Positions 9,801 through 17,671 of a DNA stretch of 64,000 bases are shown piece by piece. Position 1 is the first letter of the stretch. Each line of letters begins with the position of its first letter. The translations under genes and the position numbers were made by a program. The stretch comes from Lichenicola sp050954785 (GTDB lineage Bacteria > Pseudomonadota > Alphaproteobacteria > Acetobacterales > Acetobacteraceae), in the NCBI GenBank assembly GCA_050954785.1, contig JBPBQO010000127.1:1-64000 (forward strand), given 5' to 3'. Under the pieces are notes generated by a model. It saw nothing but the letters and a program-made list of their open reading frames with translations. It did no database searches and was not told the DNA's origin.

Positions 9801-10463
9801 CTTTTCCTGCAGCCGACGAACCAGCCGGGTCACTTCCTGGGCGTTCACCTGGCCGGCCAGCAAAGCCAGCGCCGCACGTCCTTCCACGGAGCCGGCGCGG
9901 GCAGCCAGAACCTCTTCCCAGGCGCGGTTCAGGGCGATGCGGCTGTCGGTTTCCTCGACCAGCCGGAAGTGCGGGCTGATCGCCGCCTCGACCGGAAACC
10001 GGCGCAGCAGCGACTGGCAGAAGGCGTGGATGGTGCCGATCCGCATGCCGCCGGGCAGGTCCAGCACGCGCGCGAACAGGGCGCGTGCCGCCCTGCGCAT
10101 CGTCGGACCGTGGCCGCAGCCGAGTGCCGTCAGCCTGGCATCGAGTGCTGCATCGTCCAGCGTCACCCAGCGACCCAGCTCGCGCTGCAGCCGGATCGAC
10201 ATTTCCGCGGCGGCCGCCTTGGTGAAGGTCAGGCACTGGATCCGCGCCGGATCGGTTCCCGGCACGACGCCCTGCTCGGGATCTTCCGGTGCGGGACGCG
10301 GCAGCATCAGGCGCAGCAGCCGGTCGATCAGCAGCTTGGTCTTGCCGCTGCCGGCCGATGCCGACACGAAAGCGGACGCGTTCGGGTCGGATGCCTGGCC
10401 CTGCTGATGGTTGGCAAGGTCGATGGCGTCGCCAGCCGTGTCGCCGGCAAGTGAAAGGCTCAT
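6801..10463 (-). CDS. addA: Double-strand break repair helicase-nuclease AddA
   Basis: A 1220-residue UvrD-like helicase with a C-terminal nuclease, the AddA subunit of the AddAB enzyme that processes DNA double-strand ends for RecA. The Walker A motif SAGSGKT has K41. LTFTKAAAAEM follows as motif Ia, LLLDEVQDTSDLQW is the DExx-box region, and VMTAHGAKGLQ with LLYVALTRAADRL are late helicase motifs. The RecB-type nuclease centre LCDFKTNR and the downstream RQMSAYRALL lie near the C-terminus. The ATG at 10463 overlaps the addB stop (ATGA). The frame stays open far upstream over addB, but that part is antisense-like shadow and was excluded. Confidence 0.95.
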   Translation of the reverse strand: MSLSLAGDTAGDAIDLANHQQGQASDPNASAFVSASAGSGKTKLLIDRLLRLMLPRPAPEDPEQGVVPGTDPARIQCLTFTKAAAAEMSIRLQRELGRWVTLDDAALDARLTALGCGHGPTMRRAARALFARVLDLPGGMRIGTIHAFCQSLLRRFPVEAAISPHFRLVEETDSRIALNRAWEEVLAARAGSVEGRAALALLAGQVNAQEVTRLVRRLQEKAPLLGPVLSLLEQDPDTVQARLRQVAGIVHADEEACILAATSLPDEPAMLRLLRLAIEVGPAGLKATASRIGDWLAYAHPDRFQAWAAWRELFLTAAGEPRAAGGFVKGKVAASHPEIADALVAEAERVAAVDDACRAIRMVSLTMALLRMAGPVLRRYAGTKRERGLLDYDDLIARTLDLLREPGSAWVLYKLDGGIDHLLLDEVQDTSDLQWRIAGALTEDFFVGGGAGNERVLPRTVFAVGDYKQSIYSFQGADPKAFHEWHERFRSRVRDGGEDWREPELNVSFRSVEPVLTLVDAVFASPDAAAGVIEPGSDIAVHHYSARPDAPGCVELWPLVPASLEAPDQQDGDAEPVPVSEPVSDDPWSAPARNRGQVSAPQRLAEALARWIAGEIGRPHATGGAPLTAGDVLVLVPRRSAFVRALIRALKAEGVPVATLVRTGLVDQIAVQDLMALCDVLLLPQDDLTLGCVLTSPLGGLSDDSLMALAIGREGTLWDRLRERSEERSDWRRAWGMLSTLFGRVDFVSPHALLSEALGRLGGRARLLARLGPEASEPVDELLSAALRHAETHPPSLQGFLHWLRRSEETIKREPDAAGDAVRVMTAHGAKGLQARLVVMPDTTSVAPSDENLLWSNETGLMLPFWVPRADLASAPTKRLRDRIRQAAQEESNRLLYVALTRAADRLVVCGWEPGRKTPAKLPPTCWYELCRQGFETAEASVEPFGIGWPGERLLLEQRAIAEPARPDPVDAAPPMPSLPAWMGRAPLWHALPPPIEPALPRPLAPSRPDDVGLGPVPELRSPLDAGNDPVERRTGARADAFRRGRLVHALLQHLPGLDPRDRDAAARRFLLAGPDGLPPDEAEHLATQVMALLSDPALAPLFETEALAEQPVSGLVDGIVITGQIDRLRVLADEILLCDFKTNRRTPARPEEVPVPYLRQMSAYRALLTALYPGRPIRCALVWTQEASIMHLPDAVLLPHAPGTYRTRAEDARLTLGMA

Positions 10464-13444
10464 GCGCCGTCTTCCTGGGCAGCGCTCCATTCGGCCACGC
10501 GCGCAAGCTGCGCGTAGTCCGGATAGGGCGGGGTCCAATCGGGCCGTGGATGCGACAGATAAGGCTGGTCGGGCTGGTCGTAGGCCGCAACGAGGGCAGC
10601 CAGCGCGTCCCAGCTTCGTTCGACCAGCGCCTGCAGGGCATCGCTCTTGATCGGCTGCAGTTCCTCGCCCGGCTTCGCGCCACCGGACAGCTTCCAGTAG
10701 ACGATTTCCGCCGCTTCCGCCTGGAGTTCGGGGCCGAACCCGCCGCGCAGGGCCATCGCGGCTTCCAGCACCAGTTGCGAGGACCAGCCCGCCTGGACCG
10801 CCATCCGGCTCGGCAGCGTGCCGGTCTTGTAGTCGAACAGGGCGAGCAACCCGTCCGCCCGCTTCTCGATCCGGTCGGCCCGGCCGCTCAGCACGAACTC
10901 GCCTCCGGGCGATCCGGAGATCGCCACCTTGCCGGAAATTTCCGTGCGCAACTCCAGCGGCTGCGACTGCGCGCGGCGTTCGCCCTCCGTACGAGCCACC
11001 CATCCGGCGATGCGTGCCAGCCGGGGTCGCCACCACGCCGCCAGCGCCGGCCTCAGTCCCCTGGCATCGAGCACCTCGTCGAACGCCCGCTCCAGGGCGG
11101 CGGCGGCATCGGCCGGCCAGTCGCCCGGGTTCGCGTGCAGGAAGCCGGCGAGCGCGTGATGCACGATGATGCCGTAGTCGGCGGCGTCCGCCGGTTCCTC
11201 CAGGGCTGCGATCGGGCGGAGCCTGAGGATGTGCTTGGCATGCACCGCATAGGGATCGCGCATCCAGGTCTCGATTTCGGTCACGCTGAGGCGGCGCGGA
11301 CGCAGCGACACCGGCGGCCTCGGCGACGGCGGACGCACCGGGATCGCCGGGCCATCCGGCTGATCGAGGCGGCGCAGCCAGGCGCTGGCCGGATGGGTCG
11401 GCACGCTCATGTCGCGGCCGGCCAGGAACGCCTCCAGCCTGACCAGCCAGCGTGCCGGAACGGCGGGAGCGCCGTCCCGCCGCGCGGGGCAGGACAGCAC
11501 GATCTTCGGCGCGGCGCAGCAGGCCGACAGGAAGTCGTGCGCGGCCTGGCCCACCGCTTCCTCGGGTGAAGGCAAACCGACCCGGATGCGCATCGGCCGG
11601 CTCATCCACGGACCGGGATCGACCGATTGCGGCCAGACGGTCTCGACCAGCCCGCCGAGCACCATCAGGTCCACGGTCTGCAGCCGGGCTTCCAACAGAC
11701 CCCAGATGAACAGGCGCGGATGCTCGGAGGACCCTTCGGGCAACCCGCGCAGGACGCGCCGGCTGCGGACGGCGATGCCCAGCATCGAGGCCTCCAGCAG
11801 GCCGGTCAGGGTGTTCGGCGACTGGTCCGGCAGGCCGTCGCAGGCACTCGACAGCTCGGCCAGGTGCAGCGCAAGCGCGTTGCCCTCCTCGCCCGACCAG
11901 AGGATCGCGGCGCCGGACTTCTCGTCCGTCCCGGCCAGGGCTTCGGCCGCCTGCACCAAGGCGCGCAGCAGCAGCCGGGGCGAAGTGGTGCGCGCTGCCG
12001 ACGCGTTCAGCAGCGGCGCCAGGCAGGTGACGATCCGTTCGAGGAAGGCGCCGCTGCGCGGATCCTTCGCGACCTGGGCCACGGCGGCGCGCAGGCCGTC
12101 CAGTCCGGGTGTCGGCGCCGGACCGCGCAGGCACAGCAGCTCGAGCAGGCGGGTCTGCCGGCGGCATTCCGCGGGTGCGAGGCCGGCTGCGGCCAGCGGA
12201 TGCTTCAGCAACGACAACAAAGCCACCGGTGCCAGTCCGTCGGCAACCGCGGTGGCCAGCAGGCGCAACAGCATGGATGGCGGCGTCGCGACCAGCGGCT
12301 CTCCGGCGCTGTCATCCACGGCGACGCCCCAGCGGGACAGTTCCACCGCGACCCGGTTGGCCAAAGCGCGATCGGGAGTGACCAGAGCGGCGCGCTTGCC
12401 GGGCACCTCCAGGGCGGACCGCATGACCAGGGCGATCGCGGCGGCTTCCTCCTGCTGGTCGGTGGTCTGCAGGCGGGTGATGCCGCCGATCTCGACCGGT
12501 CCGCGATCCTCGAGCCAGTCGCCTAGCGCCTGTTCCGGCAGCAGGGCACGGGACAGGGTACGAACCCGGCCGACCGGACAGGTCGGCGCGCCGGCTGATT
12601 CGGGACCGTCCCACCGTTGCAGGTCGGCACGCCGTGCATCGAGCCGGCCGAGCAGGGTGGCGAGGCCCGCCTGCGGATGGCTGTCGGGCAGTGCGTCCCA
12701 TTCGGAATCGGTCAGCCGGTCGTCGATGCCGTGTAGAACGACCTGTCCGTGCGGCAGGGTCGCGACCGATCGCAGCAAGGCCGCGACGGCCGGATTCGCG
12801 GCGGTGAAGCCGGCGGCCCAGATCGGATGATGGGTGCCGCCGCCTTCATGCCAGAGCTCCGCCTGCGCGCGCAGCAGCGCCATCTGCCGCGCCACCGGGT
12901 TGGAGAGACCGGAATCCGCCAGCCATTGCGGCCATGCGGCGGTAACGATCCGCAGGAACTCCAGCGTGTCCTGCCAGTGCTGCGCGAACCCTTCGGCGGC
13001 GTCGGGCAGGGTGCGTGCGAGATCGCATTCCGCGCGCTCGGCCTCGTCCATGAGGTCGGCCAGCGCCTGCGCCAGCGGCCAGGCCTGGTCCAGGGTCGGC
13101 GCGGTGCCGAACCGGTGCCCGGCCTTCAGGACCAGGCCGCTGAGCAGGGCCAGCCGGCGCATCGGCTCGACCGCGGGCGGTGCGTCGAGCCAGCCGCCGA
13201 GCGCCAGCGGCGCCTCGTCCAGCGCACCGATCGCGGCGATGCGCGGCAGCAGCATGACCCGGCCATTGGCCACCCGGAGGAAGGCGTCGGACAGCGCACG
13301 CGCCGCACGCCGGGTCGGCAGCAGGATGGTGCCGCGCGCCAGGGCCAGCGGATCGTCCGTGCCACCCGCCTGGGCGATCCAGCGCGCCGCGAGCACGTCC
13401 AGGAACGGCAGGTGCTGGGGAATGAAACCGAGATTGAGCGCCAT
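10460..13444 (-). CDS. addB: Double-strand break repair protein AddB
   Basis: A 994-residue AddB subunit, partner of AddA. It has a degenerate helicase N-terminus (LLPTRRAARALSDAF near residue 40) and a C-terminal PD-(D/E)xK nuclease with LFDYKTGTLPSRM followed by SQLVLEAAMAL. The length matches the alphaproteobacterial AddB type. MALNLGFIPQHLPFLD at 13444 is the natural beginning; the frame continues upstream 36 codons to 13552 but would then run into murU. The gene follows murU by 13 bases and overlaps addA by four, so the two subunits are translationally coupled. Confidence 0.93.
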   Translation of the reverse strand: MALNLGFIPQHLPFLDVLAARWIAQAGGTDDPLALARGTILLPTRRAARALSDAFLRVANGRVMLLPRIAAIGALDEAPLALGGWLDAPPAVEPMRRLALLSGLVLKAGHRFGTAPTLDQAWPLAQALADLMDEAERAECDLARTLPDAAEGFAQHWQDTLEFLRIVTAAWPQWLADSGLSNPVARQMALLRAQAELWHEGGGTHHPIWAAGFTAANPAVAALLRSVATLPHGQVVLHGIDDRLTDSEWDALPDSHPQAGLATLLGRLDARRADLQRWDGPESAGAPTCPVGRVRTLSRALLPEQALGDWLEDRGPVEIGGITRLQTTDQQEEAAAIALVMRSALEVPGKRAALVTPDRALANRVAVELSRWGVAVDDSAGEPLVATPPSMLLRLLATAVADGLAPVALLSLLKHPLAAAGLAPAECRRQTRLLELLCLRGPAPTPGLDGLRAAVAQVAKDPRSGAFLERIVTCLAPLLNASAARTTSPRLLLRALVQAAEALAGTDEKSGAAILWSGEEGNALALHLAELSSACDGLPDQSPNTLTGLLEASMLGIAVRSRRVLRGLPEGSSEHPRLFIWGLLEARLQTVDLMVLGGLVETVWPQSVDPGPWMSRPMRIRVGLPSPEEAVGQAAHDFLSACCAAPKIVLSCPARRDGAPAVPARWLVRLEAFLAGRDMSVPTHPASAWLRRLDQPDGPAIPVRPPSPRPPVSLRPRRLSVTEIETWMRDPYAVHAKHILRLRPIAALEEPADAADYGIIVHHALAGFLHANPGDWPADAAAALERAFDEVLDARGLRPALAAWWRPRLARIAGWVARTEGERRAQSQPLELRTEISGKVAISGSPGGEFVLSGRADRIEKRADGLLALFDYKTGTLPSRMAVQAGWSSQLVLEAAMALRGGFGPELQAEAAEIVYWKLSGGAKPGEELQPIKSDALQALVERSWDALAALVAAYDQPDQPYLSHPRPDWTPPYPDYAQLARVAEWSAAQEDGA

Positions 13445-13457
13445 CCGGGTCAGTGCT

Positions 13458-14216
13458 TCAGGTCGTCGCCGGGCCGAACAGCGGATCGCGCAGGGCGCGT
13501 TCGGTTTCGGCGATGTCGGACGGACGCGACAGGTGGAACCAGGGTCCGTCATGCACCACGGCCTGGATGCGACCCGAGGCGATCGCCTCGTCCCAGAGCG
13601 CGTTCATGCTGAAGGCGCCGTGGTGGAGTCCCTTGAACAGCGCCGGCGACACGAGCTGCACGCCCGCGAACATGTAGGGGACGATCTCGTTTTCATGGCG
13701 CCTACGCACCCGGCCGCCATCGTCGATCGCGAAATCGCCGGACCCCACTTCACCAATGACCGTGGCGGTGCGCGCGACCAGCAGCAGCACATCGACGGCC
13801 TGCGCATCGAACGCATCGGTCAGCCGGCGCAGCGCCGGGGTCGGCCCATCCAGCCAGAAGCTGTCGCCATTCACGACGAGAAAGGGCGCGTCCCGCTTCA
13901 GACCACCGGAGTTCAGCGCCTCCAGAACCGCACCGCCGGTATCCAGCAAAACCGGCTCGGACTGCAGGATGGTGACCGGCCTGCCACCGTCCTGGGCAGT
14001 ACGCGACCGCAACCGGGCCGCTACCTGGTCGGCATGATGGTGCGCGTTCACCACCACCGTCCCGACACCGGCCTCGCGCAGCCGGTCGAGCGCATGGTCC
14101 AGCAGCGAACGGCCGGCGACCGACAGCAGCGGCTTCGGCGTGGTTCCGGTCAGCGGCTGCATGCGCGTACCCAGGCCGGCGGCCAGGATCATCGCGTGGC
14201 GAACGACGGTGCTCAT
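13458..14216 (-). CDS. murU: Nucleotidyltransferase, N-acetylmuramate alpha-1-phosphate uridylyltransferase type
   Basis: A 252-residue sugar-1-phosphate nucleotidyltransferase. The N-terminal signature ILAAGLGTRMQPLT...KPLL is complete and VNGDSFW supplies the metal-binding Asp. The closest functional match by type and neighbourhood is MurU, which makes UDP-MurNAc from MurNAc-1-phosphate in cell-wall recycling. In many alphaproteobacteria the kinase AmgK, which makes that substrate, sits directly between tsaE and murU. Here tsaE and murU overlap (ATGA) and no kinase gene is present in the window. The alternative is a nucleotidyltransferase of another sugar pathway, so the symbol is probable rather than certain. 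Confidence 0.78.
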   Translation of the reverse strand: MSTVVRHAMILAAGLGTRMQPLTGTTPKPLLSVAGRSLLDHALDRLREAGVGTVVVNAHHHADQVAARLRSRTAQDGGRPVTILQSEPVLLDTGGAVLEALNSGGLKRDAPFLVVNGDSFWLDGPTPALRRLTDAFDAQAVDVLLLVARTATVIGEVGSGDFAIDDGGRVRRRHENEIVPYMFAGVQLVSPALFKGLHHGAFSMNALWDEAIASGRIQAVVHDGPWFHLSRPSDIAETERALRDPLFGPATT

Positions 14217-14719
14217 GCGCGAACCGGTCCCGAAGCGACGAGCCCGGCGGGAAGCCGGTCCGGCCAGCCTTCGATCAGCACACGGCGGGGCGGATCGGCG
14301 GCGGGATCATCATGGCCGCCGCTATCGAACAGCAATTCCAGGGTCAGGCGCAACGCGTCCGCCGGCGCCAGCACGCCGAGTCGGTCCGGCCATTCCACCA
14401 GCACGGCACCGGCACGCGCCTCGTCCCAGCCGAGCTCTTCGACCGCGTCCGGGTCGTCGAGGCGCCACAGGTCGAAGTGGGCGATCGGAAATCCGGGACC
14501 TTCATAGGTCTGTACCAGGGTGTAGCTCGGGCTCGGCACCTCCATGTCGCCGTGGCCGCAGGCCTCGCGCAACAGGGCGCGGGCGAGCGCGGTCTTGCCT
14601 GCGCCGAGCGGTCCATCGAGCAGGATCGAATCACCCGGACGCAGCAGACGCGCCAATGCCCGACCGAGAGCCTCGGTGCTGGCCAGATCCGGCAGGTCGC
14701 GCATCAGTCGTGAGTCCAT
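14213..14719 (-). CDS. tsaE: tRNA threonylcarbamoyladenosine biosynthesis ATPase TsaE
   Basis: A 168-residue P-loop ATPase required, with TsaB and TsaD, for the t6A modification of tRNAs that read ANN codons. Walker A GPLGAGKT has K42. SPSYTLVQTYEG and the following HFDLWRLDDPDAVEELGWDE region are typical of TsaE, and VLVEWPDRL follows. The ATG at 14719 gives the usual length; the frame also offers GTG/ATG codons up to 14755 with no better ribosome binding site. It heads the minus-strand run and diverges from the ferredoxin-NADP reductase gene 95 bases away. Confidence 0.93.
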   Translation of the reverse strand: MDSRLMRDLPDLASTEALGRALARLLRPGDSILLDGPLGAGKTALARALLREACGHGDMEVPSPSYTLVQTYEGPGFPIAHFDLWRLDDPDAVEELGWDEARAGAVLVEWPDRLGVLAPADALRLTLELLFDSGGHDDPAADPPRRVLIEGWPDRLPAGLVASGPVRA

Positions 14720-14814
14720 CCCGCCATCTTGCCGTAGCCCTGCCATGCTCCACAATGCGTGGTGCAGGGGTTACGACGACCCTTCCTTGAACGAAGAGGC
14801 CAAAGACCAACGCC

Positions 14815-15828
14815 ATGGAGATCGAGACGGACGTTGCGATCATCGGTGCCGGCCCAGCCGGCCTGTTCGCCGCCTTCGAGTGCGGCATGCTGCGCCTGGA
14901 CTGCGTGCTGATCGACGCTCTGTCCGAGGTCGGCGGCCAATGCACGGCGCTGTATCCAGAGAAGCCGATCTACGACATCCCGGCCCTTCCGGCGATCGAG
15001 GCCGGCGCGCTGATCGCATCGCTGGAACGCCAGATCGCGCCGTTCCACGTTCGCCGGCTGCTCGACCGCCGGGTCGAAGCGCTGGCCGGCACGCGCGGCG
15101 CCTTCCGGCTGCGCACCGACCAGGGCGACAGCGTGGCCGCGAAAGCGGTGATCATCGCCGCCGGTGCCGGCGCGTTCGGGCCGAACCGGCCGCCGCTGGC
15201 CGGGATCGACGCGTTCGAGCGCGAGGGCGGGGTGATGTATTTCATCCGCCGCCGCGAGGCATTACGCGGCCGGCGCGTGGTGATCGCCGGCGGCGGCGAT
15301 AGCGCGGTCGACTGGGCACTGTCGCTCAAGGACATCGCCGCCAAGGTCTGGCTGGTGCATCGCCGCGACCGGTTCCGCGCCGCGCCGGAGAGCCTCGCAC
15401 AGCTCGACCAGGCAGCGGCGCGCGGCGAGATCGAGAAGGTGGTGCCCTACCAGTTGCATGGATTGTCCGGCGAACACGGTGTGCTGTCGGGCGTGTCCGT
15501 GGCCACTCTCGACGGCGAGGTCAGGACGCTGGAAGCGGATTGCCTGTTGCCGTTCTTCGGTCTCTCGACCGATCTCGGGCCGATCGCCAACTGGGGCCTG
15601 CAGACCGGGCTGCACACCCTCGTTCCGGTCACGCCCTCGACCCTGGAAACCACCCTGCCCGGCGTGTTCGCGATCGGCGACGTGGCCACCTATCCGGGCA
15701 AGCTCAAGCTGATCCTGCAAGGATTCAGCGAAGCCGCGATGGCGGCGCATGCGATCCATCCGATCGTGCGTCCGGAGCAGGCGCTGCATTTCGAATACTC
15801 GACCTCCAGGGGCGTGCCGGCCGCATGA
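14815..15828 (+). CDS. Ferredoxin--NADP reductase, thioredoxin-reductase-like type
   Basis: A 337-residue flavoprotein of the thioredoxin-reductase-like ferredoxin-NADP reductase (type 2 FNR) family. These transfer electrons between NADPH and ferredoxin or flavodoxin and lack the redox CxxC of true thioredoxin reductase. FAD-binding GAGPAGLFA is at residues 11-19, followed by GGQC and the characteristic YPEKPIYDIPA. NADP-binding GGGDSAVDWA lies at about 160, and the C-terminal FAD loop is VFAIGDVATYPGK. There is no CxxC pair between the two dinucleotide folds, which argues against TrxB. Its TGA overlaps the ATG of alr. Confidence 0.9.
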   Translation: MEIETDVAIIGAGPAGLFAAFECGMLRLDCVLIDALSEVGGQCTALYPEKPIYDIPALPAIEAGALIASLERQIAPFHVRRLLDRRVEALAGTRGAFRLRTDQGDSVAAKAVIIAAGAGAFGPNRPPLAGIDAFEREGGVMYFIRRREALRGRRVVIAGGGDSAVDWALSLKDIAAKVWLVHRRDRFRAAPESLAQLDQAAARGEIEKVVPYQLHGLSGEHGVLSGVSVATLDGEVRTLEADCLLPFFGLSTDLGPIANWGLQTGLHTLVPVTPSTLETTLPGVFAIGDVATYPGKLKLILQGFSEAAMAAHAIHPIVRPEQALHFEYSTSRGVPAA

Positions 15829-16955
15829 GCGGGACGGTGGATGCAGGTCCCGAGGCCGGCTGGGCAGGCGGCTGGCTCACGATCGACCTGGACGCGATCG
15901 TCGCCAACTGGCGCGCATTGCGGGACCGGGCGGCGCCTGCAGAATGCGCCGCCGTGGTGAAAGCGGATGCCTACGGGCTCGGCATCGAGCAGGTGGCACC
16001 GGCCCTGGACCGGGCCGGATGCCGCACCTTCTTCGTCGCCCATCTGGCTGAGGGGGTCGTGCTGCGCCGACTGCTGGCGCCCGACCGGGTGGTGTTCGTG
16101 CTGAACGGAGTCCCTCCCGGAACCGCCTCGGCGTTCGTGACGCATGGTCTGCTGCCGGTGCTCAACAGCCTCGGACAGGTCGCCGAGTGGCGGGCAACCG
16201 CGATCGAGGCCGGACGGCCCCTGCCCGCTTCGGTGCAGATCGACACCGGGATGTCGCGTTTCGGGCTGTCGCCACAGGAGGTGGCCGGGCTTGCGGCGCA
16301 ACCTGACGGCCTGACCGGTATCGAGATTCGTCTGGTGATGAGCCATCTCGGCTGCGCCGACACGCCGGATCATCCGGCCAACGAGGAGCAGTTGGCCAGC
16401 TTCGAACGGCTGGCGTCCCTGCTTCCGCCCGCGCCGCGAAGCCTTGCCGCCTCGTCCGGCATCTTCCTGGACAGCCGCTATCATCTCGACCTGGTCCGGC
16501 CGGGCGTCGCGCTGTATGGCGTGCCGCCGACCGCGCAGAGGCCCAACCCGATGCGGCCGGTGATCAGGCTGCAGGCGCGGGTGGTGCAGACGCGCCGGGT
16601 GCAGCCGGGCGACTGGGTGGGATATGGCGCGACGTTCAGGGCCATGCGCCCGACCGATGTGGCCACGCTCGCGATCGGCTATGCGGACGGGTTCCTGCGT
16701 GCCTCAGGAGGCGGCGTGGCCAGCCTGTCGGATGGCGGCCCGATGCTGCCGATCATCGGGCGGATCTCGATGGACAGCCTGGCGATCGACGTAACCGATA
16801 TTCCGGCAGACAAGGTCCGGGACGGCATGCCGCTGGACCTGATCGGGCCGCATCGCCCGCTGGAGGACGCTGCGGACGCGGCCGGCACGATCGGCTATGA
16901 GCTGCTGACGTCGCTCGGCAACCGCTATCACCGAAGCTGGCACGGCAGCCCTTAA
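15825..16955 (+). CDS. alr: Alanine racemase
   Basis: A 376-residue PLP enzyme of fold type III that interconverts L- and D-alanine for peptidoglycan. The PLP lysine is K46 in VVKADAYGLG. The catalytic tyrosine is Y267 in VGYGATF. QIDTGMSRFG and RPGVALYGV are further family motifs. The ATG at 15825 overlaps the stop of the preceding reductase gene by the ATGA arrangement; the frame is open further upstream but there it only shadows the reductase. With dadA 0.7 kb downstream the region could both make and degrade D-alanine. Confidence 0.95.
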   Translation: MSGTVDAGPEAGWAGGWLTIDLDAIVANWRALRDRAAPAECAAVVKADAYGLGIEQVAPALDRAGCRTFFVAHLAEGVVLRRLLAPDRVVFVLNGVPPGTASAFVTHGLLPVLNSLGQVAEWRATAIEAGRPLPASVQIDTGMSRFGLSPQEVAGLAAQPDGLTGIEIRLVMSHLGCADTPDHPANEEQLASFERLASLLPPAPRSLAASSGIFLDSRYHLDLVRPGVALYGVPPTAQRPNPMRPVIRLQARVVQTRRVQPGDWVGYGATFRAMRPTDVATLAIGYADGFLRASGGGVASLSDGGPMLPIIGRISMDSLAIDVTDIPADKVRDGMPLDLIGPHRPLEDAADAAGTIGYELLTSLGNRYHRSWHGSP

Positions 16956-16992
16956 GTTTCCCGGCACGCCAGCCTGCAGGAAGGACCTCGCC

Positions 16993-17625
16993 ATGATCGA
17001 ATTCTACACCTGGAAGACGCCGAACGGCCGCAAGGTGGCAATCATGCTGGAGGAGCTCGGCGAGCCATACACGCTGCATCCGGTGGACATCTCCAACAAG
17101 GAGCAGTTCACGCCGGAATTCCTGGCCGTCTCGCCCAACAACAAGATCCCGGCGATCGTCGACATCGATGCGCCCGGAGGCCCGCTTCCGATATTCGAAA
17201 GCGGCGCGATCCTGACCTATCTGGCGGAAAGAAGCAGTCGTTTCCTGCCGGCCTCCGGCGCCGAACGGTTCAAGACGCTGGAATGGCTCTACTGGCAGGT
17301 CGGCGGTCTCGGCCCGATGCTCGGCCAGCTCGGCTTCTTTGCCATGATGTCGAAGGACAAGGTTCCGCCGGCGATCGAGCGCTTCACCACAGAGGTGGAC
17401 CGGCTGCTCGGCGTGCTGGAAGGACGGCTTGCGAAATCGCCCTATCTCGGCGGCGAGAGCTACACGATCGCCGACATGGCCACTTACCCGTGGATGGCGG
17501 CGGCGATGGAACGAATGCAGGCGGCACTCGGCGACAGCCTGGCCGACAAGCCGGCGATCCATGACTGGCTGGCCCGCGTGGGCGATCGTCCGGCGGTCAA
17601 GGCCGGCATGAACATACCGGGCTGA
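16993..17625 (+). CDS. Glutathione S-transferase family protein (YfcG/Ure2p-like)
   Basis: A 210-residue two-domain glutathione transferase. The thioredoxin-like N-terminal domain begins IEFYTWKTPNGRKVAIMLEE and contains SPNNKIPAI and the glutathione-contacting FESGAIL. The helical C-terminal domain carries YTIADMATYPW. The 'TPNGxKV' start is characteristic of the bacterial YfcG/YghU group, some of which act as disulphide-bond reductases. The ATG at 16993 has AGGAAGGA upstream. It lies between alr and dadA on the same strand, so the three may be co-transcribed, although no functional link is evident. Confidence 0.9.
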   Translation: MIEFYTWKTPNGRKVAIMLEELGEPYTLHPVDISNKEQFTPEFLAVSPNNKIPAIVDIDAPGGPLPIFESGAILTYLAERSSRFLPASGAERFKTLEWLYWQVGGLGPMLGQLGFFAMMSKDKVPPAIERFTTEVDRLLGVLEGRLAKSPYLGGESYTIADMATYPWMAAAMERMQAALGDSLADKPAIHDWLARVGDRPAVKAGMNIPG

Positions 17626-17671
17626 GGATGGTGGGTGTGATGCAGGACACGCTGAACCGGTCGCTTCACGG

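Noticed and set aside
10464..12167. Open extension of the addA frame far upstream of its ATG
   Set aside because: It lies wholly inside addB on the same strand in another frame. Composition is Arg/Ala/Gly-rich without motifs, and addA has a natural ATG overlapping the addB stop.
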